Of a DNA stretch of 64,000 nt, positions 7,348 to 16,545 are shown piece by piece; within the stretch, counting starts at the first letter, position 1, and each line of letters opens with the position of its first letter. Source of the stretch: Maribacter algarum (ex Zhang et al. 2020) (GTDB lineage Bacteria; Bacteroidota; Bacteroidia; Flavobacteriales; Flavobacteriaceae). The notes under the pieces were generated by a model, which worked only from the letters and a program-made list of their open reading frames with translations, made no database searches and was not told where the DNA came from. Location of the stretch: contig NZ_VATY01000001.1 of NCBI RefSeq assembly GCF_005885635.1, forward strand, positions 1,488,001 to 1,552,000, given 5' to 3'. Both the position numbers and the translations under genes were made by a program.

Positions 7348-9257
7348 ACGATTGGACGAAAGCAATAGCAGTTGTTGGAGGTGTTTTTTTAGCACTTATA
7401 CTTTTTCATGTGGTTTGGCCGTCGAAAATGAAGATGGAACCCCATGCCAATTTTATTTCTTCCGTAAGGGATGAAGACCATAAATTATTGGCTGTTTTTG
7501 GGGAGAAGACCGTACTTAATAATCATTTAAAAGCGGAAGAGTTAGAAGAGCTCAACAAGAATGGAGAGTTGAATAAGTTTCCGATTGTACCGATACTTTC
7601 TTATGAGGAACTTCCGGAGAACTACATTTACTTTTTGACCAAAGTGGAGAGCAAGAATTTTTTTGGCTTCGGAAAGGACAACGTCTATGGAATGTCCTTT
7701 TCAGGGATTGCCCGATTGTTTAAGGGAAAGGCGGATGGCGGTTCGAATATTCCCCAGCAGTTGTTGAAAAATGCGATTCATAAAAAGGAAGGCATAGGCA
7801 CCATCTACCTCTCCCGGAAGTATGGCGAGCAGCTTGCAGCTTTTCAAATGGTGAAATCTGCAAGTCCCGAGGAAATACTAATGGCCTATACCAACTACTC
7901 AGGTAACTTTTGGTACGAACGTGACTTCTCCGGACTCATTCTAGCATCCTACGCCATTTTCAATCTAGCCCCACATGAGTTGAATGATTTGGAAATGCTG
8001 CTCACAGTAAAAACCTTAAAAGGGGCCGGTGATTTAAAAGCACTTTGCAATGACCGCTTTGCAAATCAAAAGGATATCAAGGAGAACATTTTGGGCTATT
8101 TCAATCTCATTGTGGAAGATGAAGTAGATAAAATGAAATTAAAAAACATGCAGGCCATGGAGTTGCGTTTCGCCAAACGAAATAGTCTTAGAAAAACAAC
8201 AGCCTTTACGAACTTTTTAAGAGCGAACCGCGGAAAATCAAAAGAACGTTTTGCTACGCAATATGTGTCTTCGATTACCAACGAGAATCAGGAGAAATTA
8301 CAAAGTGCTGTTGACTTATTTACAAAATACAATCGTTCTCGTCTGTCCGTAAATGGCTTTGATTTAGAAACCTCCCTAATCGCTATCGATATAGAAACAG
8401 GGCGAATAGAAGCTACACTGGGCAATCGAAAAAACAGTGGTGCCATGGCCAATTTTGTCGATTATGGCGAAGGCTTTCAGGTGGGTTCAGTACTAAAACC
8501 GCTGGTTTTCTTAGAGCTTTTTGAGAACTATGATTTTGATGAAAACACAAGTCTGTTTAATGGGGATTTAAAGGAATACAAGTACAATCCTGGCAATACG
8601 GGAAAAAAGCTATTGAACAAAGAAGTACTGGTAGGTGATGTGCTGAAATATAGCTTGAATAAAGGGGCTGTGAATTATCGTGTACATGCGGACCCCTTAA
8701 AAGTGGCTCGAAAAGTAGAGGATAAATTGGCAAAGCTCAATGTGTCTTCGAATCCGTCATACAGTTTGGGAGAGTCCTATATTTTGGGTACCAAAACGAT
8801 GACACCTTGGGAAGTAGCCCAAGCTTATCAAATGCTCTTTAATTATGGCGAGGCGATTCCTCTAACTCCCTGGAAATACATTATAGACCCCCATTTACAA
8901 GATACAATTTTCGATGGTAGCTCAAGAAAACGTAGAACGCTCTATGCTACGAAAAGTGCCAACAGCATTCAAAGCTTGTTGCCCCTCGCTTTCGAGGCTG
9001 GTGGCACTTGTCATCGATTACTTCCCTTTTTGCCAAAAAAACGCCAATACTACGGCAAAACAGGCACCACCGGAAAAGCCAAAGATGGCTGGACGGTGCT
9101 TAGCGACGGTCAAAAAATAATAGTGGTTTGGGTAGGCTATGTGAAAAATGATGGTGGGGTTCTAACTCGAAAAGGTGCTCCCGCTATTCCCTCAAAATCA
9201 GGTGCAGGTTCCGCAGGAATTCTCGCTGCCATGGTCTACTCCAAATTGTATAAGTAG
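7344..9257 (+). CDS. Divergent class A penicillin-binding protein (GT51 plus transpeptidase)
   Basis: 637 residues. One membrane anchor (about 7-25) is followed by a GT51 glycosyltransferase domain: KVESKNFF (Glu102, first catalytic Glu), GGSNIPQQLLKN at 132-143, and RKYGEQLAAFQ with Glu162 as second catalytic Glu. The transpeptidase domain has GSVLK (Ser382, Lys385), YSLNK (Ser437, Asn439) and YGKTGTTG near 570. It should polymerise lipid II and crosslink peptidoglycan. It is shorter than housekeeping PBP1a, and the segment after Glu102 (GFGKDN) lacks the usual His-x-Gly. Being last in an operon with a MIDAS-like lipoprotein and two unknown membrane proteins suggests a dedicated rather than general wall synthase. 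Confidence 0.88.
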   Translation: MNDWTKAIAVVGGVFLALILFHVVWPSKMKMEPHANFISSVRDEDHKLLAVFGEKTVLNNHLKAEELEELNKNGELNKFPIVPILSYEELPENYIYFLTKVESKNFFGFGKDNVYGMSFSGIARLFKGKADGGSNIPQQLLKNAIHKKEGIGTIYLSRKYGEQLAAFQMVKSASPEEILMAYTNYSGNFWYERDFSGLILASYAIFNLAPHELNDLEMLLTVKTLKGAGDLKALCNDRFANQKDIKENILGYFNLIVEDEVDKMKLKNMQAMELRFAKRNSLRKTTAFTNFLRANRGKSKERFATQYVSSITNENQEKLQSAVDLFTKYNRSRLSVNGFDLETSLIAIDIETGRIEATLGNRKNSGAMANFVDYGEGFQVGSVLKPLVFLELFENYDFDENTSLFNGDLKEYKYNPGNTGKKLLNKEVLVGDVLKYSLNKGAVNYRVHADPLKVARKVEDKLAKLNVSSNPSYSLGESYILGTKTMTPWEVAQAYQMLFNYGEAIPLTPWKYIIDPHLQDTIFDGSSRKRRTLYATKSANSIQSLLPLAFEAGGTCHRLLPFLPKKRQYYGKTGTTGKAKDGWTVLSDGQKIIVVWVGYVKNDGGVLTRKGAPAIPSKSGAGSAGILAAMVYSKLYK

Positions 9258-9466
9258 TAATTATTGGTTAATTTTAGAGTATTGACCAACTTTTAATAGT
9301 ATACCATAAAGAAAAACTACCTGCTTAACAGCTGCGACTATTAGTGTCGCATCTGAATTTCTTTTCATTCTTTAGCCGCCAAACCTTGAATGTAATGATA
9401 GACCTGTTTCAAAAGAATTGGCTATTTGAAACTTTTGCACGTAGATTCTAATGGTATTTGTAGCAC

Positions 9467-9877
9467 ATGAATGATTTAAGTAAAAAAGAAGTACAAATCG
9501 GCGAAATAAAGGCTAGGAATAAAGAAGTTTCGGCTTCAAGCGATGTGTTTCAAAAGAAACTCGAAAACCTTCTTATATTATACTACCAAGGCTACCTAAA
9601 GGGTGAGACCGAAATCGAACCTGAAATACGAACTACATTTCTCCATTTGGTCAAACAAGACGAAGAATTTGCGTTTAAAGTACGTATGTTGCAACTCGAT
9701 TATCTGAAATTGGAGAATAGCGAATTAGAAGGGGAGTGGAATGAAGCTACGGAAGAACTCTTTCCTAAGACCGCCATCCTTGAGAAACCTGTTGATGTGC
9801 ATCGAGAAAAGACATTAACGGATTACAAAGAGACCATTTTTGAATTACTTAAATCAACGAGCGAGCTTCGTTCGTAG
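9467..9877 (+). CDS. Hypothetical soluble protein converging on the sigma-like gene
   Basis: 136 residues, strongly charged and mostly helical, no signal peptide, no membrane segment, no family recognised. Its last 24 bases overlap the 3' end of the sigma-factor-like gene on the other strand. The 209 bases before it (9258-9466) hold a small hairpin (9333-9351) and no gene. An interaction with the sigma-like protein is imaginable from position, but convergent genes are not usually co-regulated, so this is only a prompt to look. Confidence 0.65.
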   Translation: MNDLSKKEVQIGEIKARNKEVSASSDVFQKKLENLLILYYQGYLKGETEIEPEIRTTFLHLVKQDEEFAFKVRMLQLDYLKLENSELEGEWNEATEELFPKTAILEKPVDVHREKTLTDYKETIFELLKSTSELRS

Positions 9878-10573
9878 GCCTAGAAAATACTTCTCTATTA
9901 GTCTCGGGTCTATTTTTTTGTTAATCGGCAATCGATGGAATTCAATAAACGCGGGCAGCAATATTTCCGCGATAATTAAAGCTAGTTTTTTTCCCTGTCT
10001 GCAAGCCCATTTTCTCTGGGCTTCAAAAACACTTTTGTCAACACCCCTTAATATATCAGGGAATTTTCGCCCTTCAATAAATCGTTTGCGCAATACTTCT
10101 CTTTTGGCAGCCGCAAAGCCTGAGAGCTCTATCCATTCTTTGATATGACGGCTCATTTCGGTCAATACCATGTTTTTGTGTTCTCCCCAAATGGAATCGA
10201 ACACACCTATTTCGGCTTCCACATCCAATTCTGAGGAATCTTCTGTAAAATAGGTTTCACTGCGGAGGACTTTGATATAATCTAAACACAGGTTCTTGAT
10301 TACTGGAAAGTAATAAGTGGTGATTTTGGCAGTACATTTTTCAGGCACCAATTTTCCCGAACGGTAGCGTTTCAATTCCTTTATAAAAAGATCTGAGAAA
10401 ATACTTTTTGCATGTCCGTCAAGGTCATCTTTTAAACCCAAGCGAAGTAACCAATGTTTGATTATTGGTGCTACGGCGGTATAAAATTTTTGGTGTTTTG
10501 TACAATTACCTGGGTCGTTCAGATAATCGTAGACGGTGTTCCACGAAGTGTTATATAGTGTTTTGTGCCCCAT
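9854..10573 (-). CDS. Divergent sigma-70 (ECF-like) family protein
   Basis: 239 residues. Residues about 55-105 resemble sigma region 2: an acidic FSDLFIKELKRY helix, then YYFPVIKNLCLDYIKVLRSE, like the core-binding and -10-recognition helices. Residues about 158-205 resemble region 4: KREVLRKRFIEGRKFPDIL then VFEAQRKWACRQGKKL. The order, spacing and length fit an extracytoplasmic-function sigma factor with a C-terminal extension (210-239). No neighbouring anti-sigma with a membrane helix is present. Many Bacteroidota carry such divergent sigma-like proteins that are hard to classify. Whether it binds core polymerase is not shown. Confidence 0.62.
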   Translation of the reverse strand: MGHKTLYNTSWNTVYDYLNDPGNCTKHQKFYTAVAPIIKHWLLRLGLKDDLDGHAKSIFSDLFIKELKRYRSGKLVPEKCTAKITTYYFPVIKNLCLDYIKVLRSETYFTEDSSELDVEAEIGVFDSIWGEHKNMVLTEMSRHIKEWIELSGFAAAKREVLRKRFIEGRKFPDILRGVDKSVFEAQRKWACRQGKKLALIIAEILLPAFIEFHRLPINKKIDPRLIEKYFLGLRTKLAR

Positions 10574-10740
10574 GATTAGATTTTGGTCTAATGGTTTAAA
10601 AAAATGCGCTCGTATGCAGTTTTTAAAGTAGAGGTGCTATATAACTATAGGAATTTATAGGGCTATGTTATTATAACGGAACTTTTTAGGACTTATTTTA
10701 ACAGAATCTTACAAATTGACTAAAAATTAATGGATTACAA

Positions 10741-11625
10741 CTAACCCAGATTTTCAGTGAAAAAATCTAGGGTTCGAGTCCAGGCCAATTCTGCCGCTTC
10801 CCTGTCATATCTTGGGGTTGTATCATTATGAAATCCATGATTGGCATTTTCATATATGTGGGCCGTATATTCTTTCCCGTGCTCCTTTAAAGCAGCTTCG
10901 TAAGCAGGCCAACCTGCATTGACACGCTTGTCCAATTCTCCAAAGTGTAGCAAAAGTGGCGCATTTATTTTATCGATATCTTCTTTGGGTTGTCCTCCAT
11001 AAAAAGGCACCGCAGCTCCTAAATCAGGAACTTTTACCGCCATCATATTTGAAATCCACCCTCCAAAACAAAAACCTACGACCCCAACTTTCCCAGAACA
11101 TTCGGGATGATTTTTTAAATGTTCAAAAGCTGCGATAAAATCTTCCAACATTTCATTTCGGTCACGTTGACGTTGCAGGGTACGGCCCTCGTCATCCGTT
11201 CCAGGATAACCTCCTAACGGGGTTAAAGCATCTGGAGCCAAGGATATGAATCCTGCTAAGCCAGCACGTCGCCCAACATCTTCAATATGTGGATTCAAGC
11301 CACGGTTTTCATGAACGACGACTATCCCAGGAAGTTTCCCTTTGGCGTCAACGGGTCTTGAAAGAAGCCCTTTAATTGTACCTCCGCCTTTTTGGGAATC
11401 GTATTCAATAAATTCCGATTTCAATCTGGAATCATCCTGTTGAATTTGAATCTTTTTTACGTAATCTGGAGAAATAAAACCTAGCAATGAAGAAACCGTA
11501 AGCCCGCCAACAGCATAGGTAGATAATTTATCTAAAAACAGTCTTCTACTCACCCTATCGTGCGCATAATCGTCATAGAGGTCAAATACCTCCTGTTTGA
11601 TGTCTTCTTTTTTTAGCTTTTTCAT
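10741..11625 (-). CDS. Exported dienelactone hydrolase family protein
   Basis: I chose the ATG at 11625 because MKKLKKEDIK leads into a Tat-like motif (VSRRLFLDKL, then a hydrophobic stretch to about 52); starting upstream adds an unlikely tail. 294 residues. The alpha/beta-hydrolase domain has HENRGL near 105, the nucleophile Cys186 in GFCFGG, Asp232 in GELDKR and His263 in NANHGFHN: the Cys-Asp-His triad of dienelactone hydrolase. The family hydrolyses lactones and esters; the exported form seen in Bacteroidota has no assigned substrate. It is divergently arranged with the esterase gene, with 60 bases between the chosen starts that must hold both promoters. Confidence 0.85.
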   Translation of the reverse strand: MKKLKKEDIKQEVFDLYDDYAHDRVSRRLFLDKLSTYAVGGLTVSSLLGFISPDYVKKIQIQQDDSRLKSEFIEYDSQKGGGTIKGLLSRPVDAKGKLPGIVVVHENRGLNPHIEDVGRRAGLAGFISLAPDALTPLGGYPGTDDEGRTLQRQRDRNEMLEDFIAAFEHLKNHPECSGKVGVVGFCFGGWISNMMAVKVPDLGAAVPFYGGQPKEDIDKINAPLLLHFGELDKRVNAGWPAYEAALKEHGKEYTAHIYENANHGFHNDTTPRYDREAAELAWTRTLDFFTENLG

Positions 11626-11685
11626 TGTAGTGTTATTTTTAAATGCAATATGTATCTTAACTGCTTGATAATAAAGATACAAATT

Positions 11686-12987
11686 ATGAAAACTACTTTC
11701 CTAAGATTGCTTGTATTGCTATTTGTGGTTGCTCCAATTAGTTTAACAGCTGAAGCTGTAATAAAGGAAAATCCAATTGTGGGAGATTATACGCTAATAG
11801 TTACAGGATATGACTGGGGTCCTGGGGTAAACAAAGTTGTTTTATCGATGGAGGAGGAATTAACGGAAGTAAAAACAGCTAATTTTTCCGTAGCAGTTGA
11901 ACGAAGCTCAGAAGGTGTAGAAATGAGACCCGAGGAAGCAAGTGGCGATAGAAAGGTAGTTTATGCATTCGTTTCAGACGAAAAAGGAAATAGAATTCCC
12001 AAAGGAAAACATGTTACTCTGGTGTTATTTGTTAGTCCGGATGATGCTTTGACCTCACCTATCAAGTATATTTTCAAAGACGGCCGGGGAAGTAACCAAT
12101 GGATTAATTATAAAATGACCATTACCCAAACAACTTCTGAAAAAGTCTGGAATACCGAAACAGGACGTATCATGCCTGATCTTGACAAATTTGATTTAAC
12201 GGGAACCTTTACTCAAGATGAAATTTCATTGACGTATGCATACTTCGCACCAAAGAACACATCTGGAAAATCCCCATTACTTATTTGGCTACATGGCGGT
12301 GGAGAAGGCGGTACAGACCCAAGTATTGCATTGATTGCAAATAAGGCGACCAATTATGCTTCTGATGAGATTCAAGCAATTTTTGGAGGCGCCCATGTAC
12401 TCGTTCCCCAAAGCCCTACTTTTTGGATGCAGAGCGCTAATGGACAATATACCCGAGGGAAGGAAAATGATATTTACAATGAGGCACTAATGAGCTTGAT
12501 TAAGAAATATGTAGCTGACAATCCCGGAGTTGATGAAAACAGAATTTATGTTGGGGGCTGTTCAAATGGGGGTTATATGAGTTTAAAGTTATTACTGCTG
12601 TATCCCGACTATTTTGCTGCCGCCTACATCAGTGCCCTGGCCTATCATGAGCAGTACCTAACAGATGCACAAATCGAAAGCATCAAAAACATTCCAATGT
12701 GGTTCGTTCATTCAAAAGACGACCCTGTTACCAAGCCGGATGAAACAGTTGTGCCTCTGTATCATAGATTAGTAAAAGCAGTTGCTCCAAACATCCATTT
12801 TTCGTTTTACGATTATGTCGTTGATTTGAGCGGAGTTTATGGCGGAGAGGATTATCGTTTTAATGGACATTGGTCATGGATCTATTCTCATGCCAATCAT
12901 GCCGATTTTGATTTTGATGGAAGTCCCGTCAAAGTTGACGGTAATTCTGTATCGTTAATGGAGTGGTTGGCAAAGCAAAGAAAGTAG
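11686..12987 (+). CDS. Secreted esterase / PHB-depolymerase-like alpha/beta hydrolase
   Basis: The start at 11686 gives a proper signal peptide (MKTTFLRLLVLLFVVAPISLTAEA region); 433 residues. Residues about 27-150 form a beta-rich domain, followed by the alpha/beta-hydrolase part: LIWLHGGGEGG (oxyanion strand), VGGCSNGGY (nucleophile Ser about 293), HSKDDPV (Asp) and SHANHADF (His). The architecture fits polyhydroxybutyrate depolymerase/feruloyl-esterase-like or small prolyl-oligopeptidase-type secreted esterases. The substrate is unknown. It is transcribed away from the dienelactone hydrolase and ends before a good hairpin terminator. Confidence 0.8.
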   Translation: MKTTFLRLLVLLFVVAPISLTAEAVIKENPIVGDYTLIVTGYDWGPGVNKVVLSMEEELTEVKTANFSVAVERSSEGVEMRPEEASGDRKVVYAFVSDEKGNRIPKGKHVTLVLFVSPDDALTSPIKYIFKDGRGSNQWINYKMTITQTTSEKVWNTETGRIMPDLDKFDLTGTFTQDEISLTYAYFAPKNTSGKSPLLIWLHGGGEGGTDPSIALIANKATNYASDEIQAIFGGAHVLVPQSPTFWMQSANGQYTRGKENDIYNEALMSLIKKYVADNPGVDENRIYVGGCSNGGYMSLKLLLLYPDYFAAAYISALAYHEQYLTDAQIESIKNIPMWFVHSKDDPVTKPDETVVPLYHRLVKAVAPNIHFSFYDYVVDLSGVYGGEDYRFNGHWSWIYSHANHADFDFDGSPVKVDGNSVSLMEWLAKQRK

Positions 12988-13016
12988 TGCTTTTTTATAC
13001 TAAGATTTTAAAAGCA

Positions 13017-13042
13017 AAAAACCGATGTCTCCACACCGGTTT
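13017..13042 (+). terminator. Hairpin terminator after the esterase gene
   Basis: Arms AAAACCGATGT (13017-13027) and ACACCGGTTTT (13032-13042) pair with one mismatch around a CTCC loop; the T-rich arm ends give a terminator shape in both directions. It lies between convergent genes (esterase on plus, phosphodiesterase-like on minus) and may serve both. Confidence 0.6.
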
Positions 13043-13152
13043 TAACTAACCAACTCAAACCAAAACCACCTTAGACAAGGTATGTCGCAAAGGTCTGATA
13101 CCTTTCCTTTTTCTAGGTTAACTAATCTTTAAGTAAAGATTATCTCTCTGCT

Positions 13153-14250
13153 TTAGTTTTTAAATGCCTTCAGGGATTTTCCACCCATCGCACCTTTCTC
13201 CATAGTTAAGTCTAATATTTTGGCAATGGTGGGTGCTATTTGATTACTATATAATTGTTCTTCTTTGGATATTTCTCCCAAAGGTTCTACACCACTTCCG
13301 AAAAGTATTAGCCAAACTCCACCAGCATCTTTTACTTTATCGCCATGGCCTGTCCAGGATTTGATGTCTAGTGCTCCTCTTCCATGGTCCGTGGAAATAA
13401 TAAGCACAGTATTGTCTTTGTAAAAAGAGTCCTTTTGAGTAAAATCCCAAAGCTCTTTGATAAATGCATCGGTGGTATTTGCAGATTTCAGGTAGGCATC
13501 ATAATGGCCTTCATGGGCAAAATCATCGGTTTCACCATAAGCGATATAAACCAATTCAGGATGATTCTTCTTGATATGTTCCATCGCATATTGATGGGTA
13601 AAAGCATCTAACCGAACCGTACTCCATGGACTAGGAACAGTTGGCTGCAACTCATTTAAAAATTGTTCCCGTACTGACAAATCTTCTCCTTCGGCCAATT
13701 CAAATCCTGCATTTACCGGAACTCCTGAACGTTCTTCATTTATGATATACGGAAAGACATCCCAGCTAGCGAAAGCGGCCACTTTATCCTTATATCTTGG
13801 GTCTTGGTTGGCAAGTTCTAATATTGTAATATTCTTATTATTGATTTTATCGTTGCTGTCGATATTGGTATCATCAGCTTTTCCAGATAAAATCTCATTG
13901 TACCCCGGATAACTAAACCACATTTTATTCTTGAGGTCAACTTTGCTGCCCAAATTTCTATTTCCATGAATTTGTCCTATTTGAGCAACTTCTTTCCATA
14001 GAAAAGGGAACAAAACTTCCCGTCGTTCTTTAGGGGAATCGCGCCAAAATCGATTTTTTAATTCTGTGGTATCACGCACATATTTTTTATTGGCAATTAA
14101 TAGCGGGTCGGCTCCTGTGAAAAGTTCTTGCCACCGTAAGCCATCCAAAGTAATCAATACTACTTTCCTATTTGATGATTCTTGAGCTTTGGCTTTAATC
14201 CCCATAAATATGGTAATTAGAGTTATTGAAAAAGACAAAACACGTTTCAT
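13153..14250 (-). CDS. Secreted alkaline-phosphatase-superfamily protein (phosphodiesterase-like)
   Basis: 365 residues with a signal peptide ending near GIKAKAQ. VVLITLDGLRW carries the first metal Asp, WFSYPGYNEILSG the region of the nucleophile Ser/Thr, YGETDDFAHEG and ISTDHGRG the remaining Asp/His ligands, and SWTGHGDK a further His. This is the phosphopentomutase/nucleotide pyrophosphatase/sulfatase superfamily, most like type I phosphodiesterases. Substrate (phosphate ester, phosphonate or sulfate) cannot be read. It is transcribed toward the esterase gene and away from the kelch lipoprotein; only 67 bases separate the divergent starts at 14250 and 14318. Confidence 0.82.
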   Translation of the reverse strand: MKRVLSFSITLITIFMGIKAKAQESSNRKVVLITLDGLRWQELFTGADPLLIANKKYVRDTTELKNRFWRDSPKERREVLFPFLWKEVAQIGQIHGNRNLGSKVDLKNKMWFSYPGYNEILSGKADDTNIDSNDKINNKNITILELANQDPRYKDKVAAFASWDVFPYIINEERSGVPVNAGFELAEGEDLSVREQFLNELQPTVPSPWSTVRLDAFTHQYAMEHIKKNHPELVYIAYGETDDFAHEGHYDAYLKSANTTDAFIKELWDFTQKDSFYKDNTVLIISTDHGRGALDIKSWTGHGDKVKDAGGVWLILFGSGVEPLGEISKEEQLYSNQIAPTIAKILDLTMEKGAMGGKSLKAFKN

Positions 14251-14317
14251 ATAGTCGAATATTATACTAGTTTTGGGAAACTAGCCTAATAAAAATAACA
14301 CTAAAGAATTTGAAACA

Positions 14318-15331
14318 ATGCTAAATAATATTTTTTATATCAGTTGTTTGTTCCTATTGGTGAATTGTAAGGAAGCACAAAAAGAACCGGAGGTTGAATT
14401 AGAAAAAGAAGTTGCTGCTTTGGAATGGCATTCGGTACTTTCAAATGACGAAAGTAAACCTGTCCAAAGACATGAAGCGGCATTCGTTCGTGTTGGCGCA
14501 AAGTTTTACCTGTTAGGCGGTCGAAGCATACGACCTGTTAGTATTTATGATACAGAATCAGGCACTTGGACGCAAGGGACGAAGCCCCCAATCGAAATGC
14601 ACCATTTTCAACCAGTCGTCTACAATAACAAAATTTATTGTATTTCTGCAATGACCGGTGGTTGGCCCAATGAAACCCCAACAACCCATGTATATATTTA
14701 TGACCCAATTACGGATGCCTGGAGCAAGGGAAATGAAATTCCCGAAGAAAGAAGAAGAGGGTCAACCGGAAATGTTCTTTACAATGGAAAAATTTATGTT
14801 GCCTGCGGGATAAAAAACGGACATATTGGCGATCACAAAACGTGGATGGATGTTTACGACCCACAAACTGGAGAATGGCAAGTTTTAGCCGATGCGCCAA
14901 GAGCTAGAGACCATTTTCAAGCTGTTTTAGTTGACGGAAAAATTGTTGCTCCAGCAGGAAGAAATACAGGAATAATTCCTGATGAACCGTTTGGGGGTGT
15001 AATCGCTGAAGTTGATGTTTACAATATTGCTACAGACACTTGGGAAACCTTACCCAATAACATTCCGACCAAACGAGCTGGTAATGCTGCAATCTATTTT
15101 GGCGATGAAGTTCTGGTGGTTGGTGGAGAATCTACTACTCAAGAAAAGGCACATACTGAGGTTGAAGCACTGAATTTGACTACGAATGAATGGAGAACCC
15201 TTCCTTCATTAATTGAAGGACGCCATGGTTCAGGACTGCTTGAGTTTGATGGAGCAATTTATATCGCTTCTGGATGTGGAAATCGTGGTGGTAATCCTGA
15301 GCTTTTTACGATGGAGAAATATGGGAATTAA
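14318..15331 (+). CDS. Kelch-repeat beta-propeller lipoprotein
   Basis: 337 residues; a short signal peptide with lipobox LVNC (Cys17) predicts a lipoprotein. The rest is kelch repeats: several copies of a strand-glycine pair-strand pattern, such as FYLLGGRS, VYIYDPITDAW, IYVACGIKNG, MDVYDPQTGEW and VLVVGGES, each ending in a Tyr-Asp/Asn-x-x-Thr-x-x-Trp turn. It should form a six-bladed propeller on the cell surface or in the periplasm. Such proteins bind glycans or proteins, and some (N-acetylneuraminate epimerase) are enzymes; no catalytic residue can be assigned here. A VOC-family gene follows 22 bases downstream. Confidence 0.8.
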   Translation: MLNNIFYISCLFLLVNCKEAQKEPEVELEKEVAALEWHSVLSNDESKPVQRHEAAFVRVGAKFYLLGGRSIRPVSIYDTESGTWTQGTKPPIEMHHFQPVVYNNKIYCISAMTGGWPNETPTTHVYIYDPITDAWSKGNEIPEERRRGSTGNVLYNGKIYVACGIKNGHIGDHKTWMDVYDPQTGEWQVLADAPRARDHFQAVLVDGKIVAPAGRNTGIIPDEPFGGVIAEVDVYNIATDTWETLPNNIPTKRAGNAAIYFGDEVLVVGGESTTQEKAHTEVEALNLTTNEWRTLPSLIEGRHGSGLLEFDGAIYIASGCGNRGGNPELFTMEKYGN

Positions 15332-15353
15332 TCGACTTAGAGACTTGACGTAA

Positions 15354-15764
15354 GTGAAACAAAGAATTGCACATATTGCCTTAGTTGTAAAAGACTACGA
15401 TGAAGCGATTCAGTTTTATACTGAGAAATTAGACTTTACGCTTCTTGAAGATACTAGATTAAGTGAAGATAAACGGTGGGTAATCGTTTCCCCTCCTGGA
15501 GCTAATGAATGTAGTCTTCTTTTGGCCAAAGCAGCAAACAATAAGCAATTTCAAAGTATTGGAAATCAAACCGGAGGGAGAGTATTTCTTTTTCTTTTTA
15601 CCGATGATTTTTGGCGAGACTATAATAAAATGATTGATAGAGGGATTAATTTTGTTAGACCTCCCAAAGAAGAATCTTATGGATTGGTGGCAGTTTTTGA
15701 AGACTTATATGGGAATATGTGGGATTTATTAGAGCCCAATGAAAGCAACAAAGGAGTAATTTGA
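15354..15764 (+). CDS. VOC-family (glyoxalase/bleomycin-resistance-like) protein
   Basis: 136 residues from a GTG start, 22 bases after the kelch gene; the first residues KQRIAHIALVVKDYDEAIQF are the standard VOC opening with its metal-binding His. EDTRLSEDKRWVIVSPPG and the closing FEDLYGNMWDLLEP, with the last metal Glu, complete the beta-alpha-beta-beta-beta unit; the single polypeptide would dimerise to make the active site. Members include glyoxalase I, dioxygenases and antibiotic-binding proteins; the specific role is not readable. No better ATG lies near the conserved start, so GTG is favoured. Confidence 0.82.
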   Translation: MKQRIAHIALVVKDYDEAIQFYTEKLDFTLLEDTRLSEDKRWVIVSPPGANECSLLLAKAANNKQFQSIGNQTGGRVFLFLFTDDFWRDYNKMIDRGINFVRPPKEESYGLVAVFEDLYGNMWDLLEPNESNKGVI

Positions 15765-15912
15765 AATTGAGAAAGGGCAAAAAAAATCGGTTGTAAGGAG
15801 GTGCTAGTCCCGTCTGATTTTTATGGATTAAGAGTAAGTAATTAAATGTATTCTTCTTGGGTAATCTGATATTGGATACTTTTATAAGGTCGGTAATCCC
15901 TAAAAAAGTATT

Positions 15913-16536
15913 ATGAATCGAAGATCACTATTGAGTTTAATAGGGCTTAGTCCCTTAGCACTGATTTCCTCTAAAATACCCAATGATAAGTCCATAGTAA
16001 ATACACTTATTAGAAGATGGGAAAAATCTAAAGGATACACGATGCTGGTGCTTGATGCCATGCCAGAGGACAAGATAGAATACCAACCATCTGTCGAGCA
16101 GATGAGTTTTGCTCAGCACTTCATGCATCTTGGCTATACGAATAACATGTTTATTGGAATACTAGTTGATTCGAAAACCTACTCGGAGTATAGCGAACTT
16201 AAGGATGCTGAATTCTTCTTGAAACGACCTGACCCGATTAACTTGTTTCAGCCTGATAGCTTAAGCGAAATGGAGGCTAACGTAAAAAAGGAGCTAGTGA
16301 AGAACTATCTTAACGATACCTTTGATTTTGTAATTTCAAGCTTAAGTAAGCTCAAGGATACTGTTTTGGCGGAGGGAGAAAACAAACAGAAACCTTGGTT
16401 TTTGGAAGGCCATACGAATTTGGACCTTATTTTGCGGGGCGAAAGTCATACCGCACATCATAGAGCTCAGGCAATTTCCTATTTGCGAATGAATGGGATT
16501 AGACCTCCAAGTTATTCCAAGAATAATACACTATAA
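15913..16536 (+). CDS. Exported DinB/YfiT-like four-helix protein
   Basis: 207 residues with a twin-arginine-type leader (NRRSLLSLIGLSPLALISS). The DinB-like helix bundle shows QHFMHLGYTNNMF (first metal His) and ESHTAHHRAQAISYLRMNG (the paired histidines of the last helix), then GIRPPSY as the usual end. DinB/YfiT proteins bind a divalent metal and some act as thiol transferases; the substrate here is unknown. The 148 bases before it (15765-15912) are non-coding. The next gene starts 9 bases after its stop, suggesting co-transcription. Confidence 0.8.
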   Translation: MNRRSLLSLIGLSPLALISSKIPNDKSIVNTLIRRWEKSKGYTMLVLDAMPEDKIEYQPSVEQMSFAQHFMHLGYTNNMFIGILVDSKTYSEYSELKDAEFFLKRPDPINLFQPDSLSEMEANVKKELVKNYLNDTFDFVISSLSKLKDTVLAEGENKQKPWFLEGHTNLDLILRGESHTAHHRAQAISYLRMNGIRPPSYSKNNTL

Positions 16537-16545
16537 AGGCATGTA

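Noticed and set aside
9333-9351. TGCGAC/GTCGCA hairpin as terminator of the PBP cluster
   Set aside because: Only a six-base stem and no clean T run after it, so it was left out as a feature.
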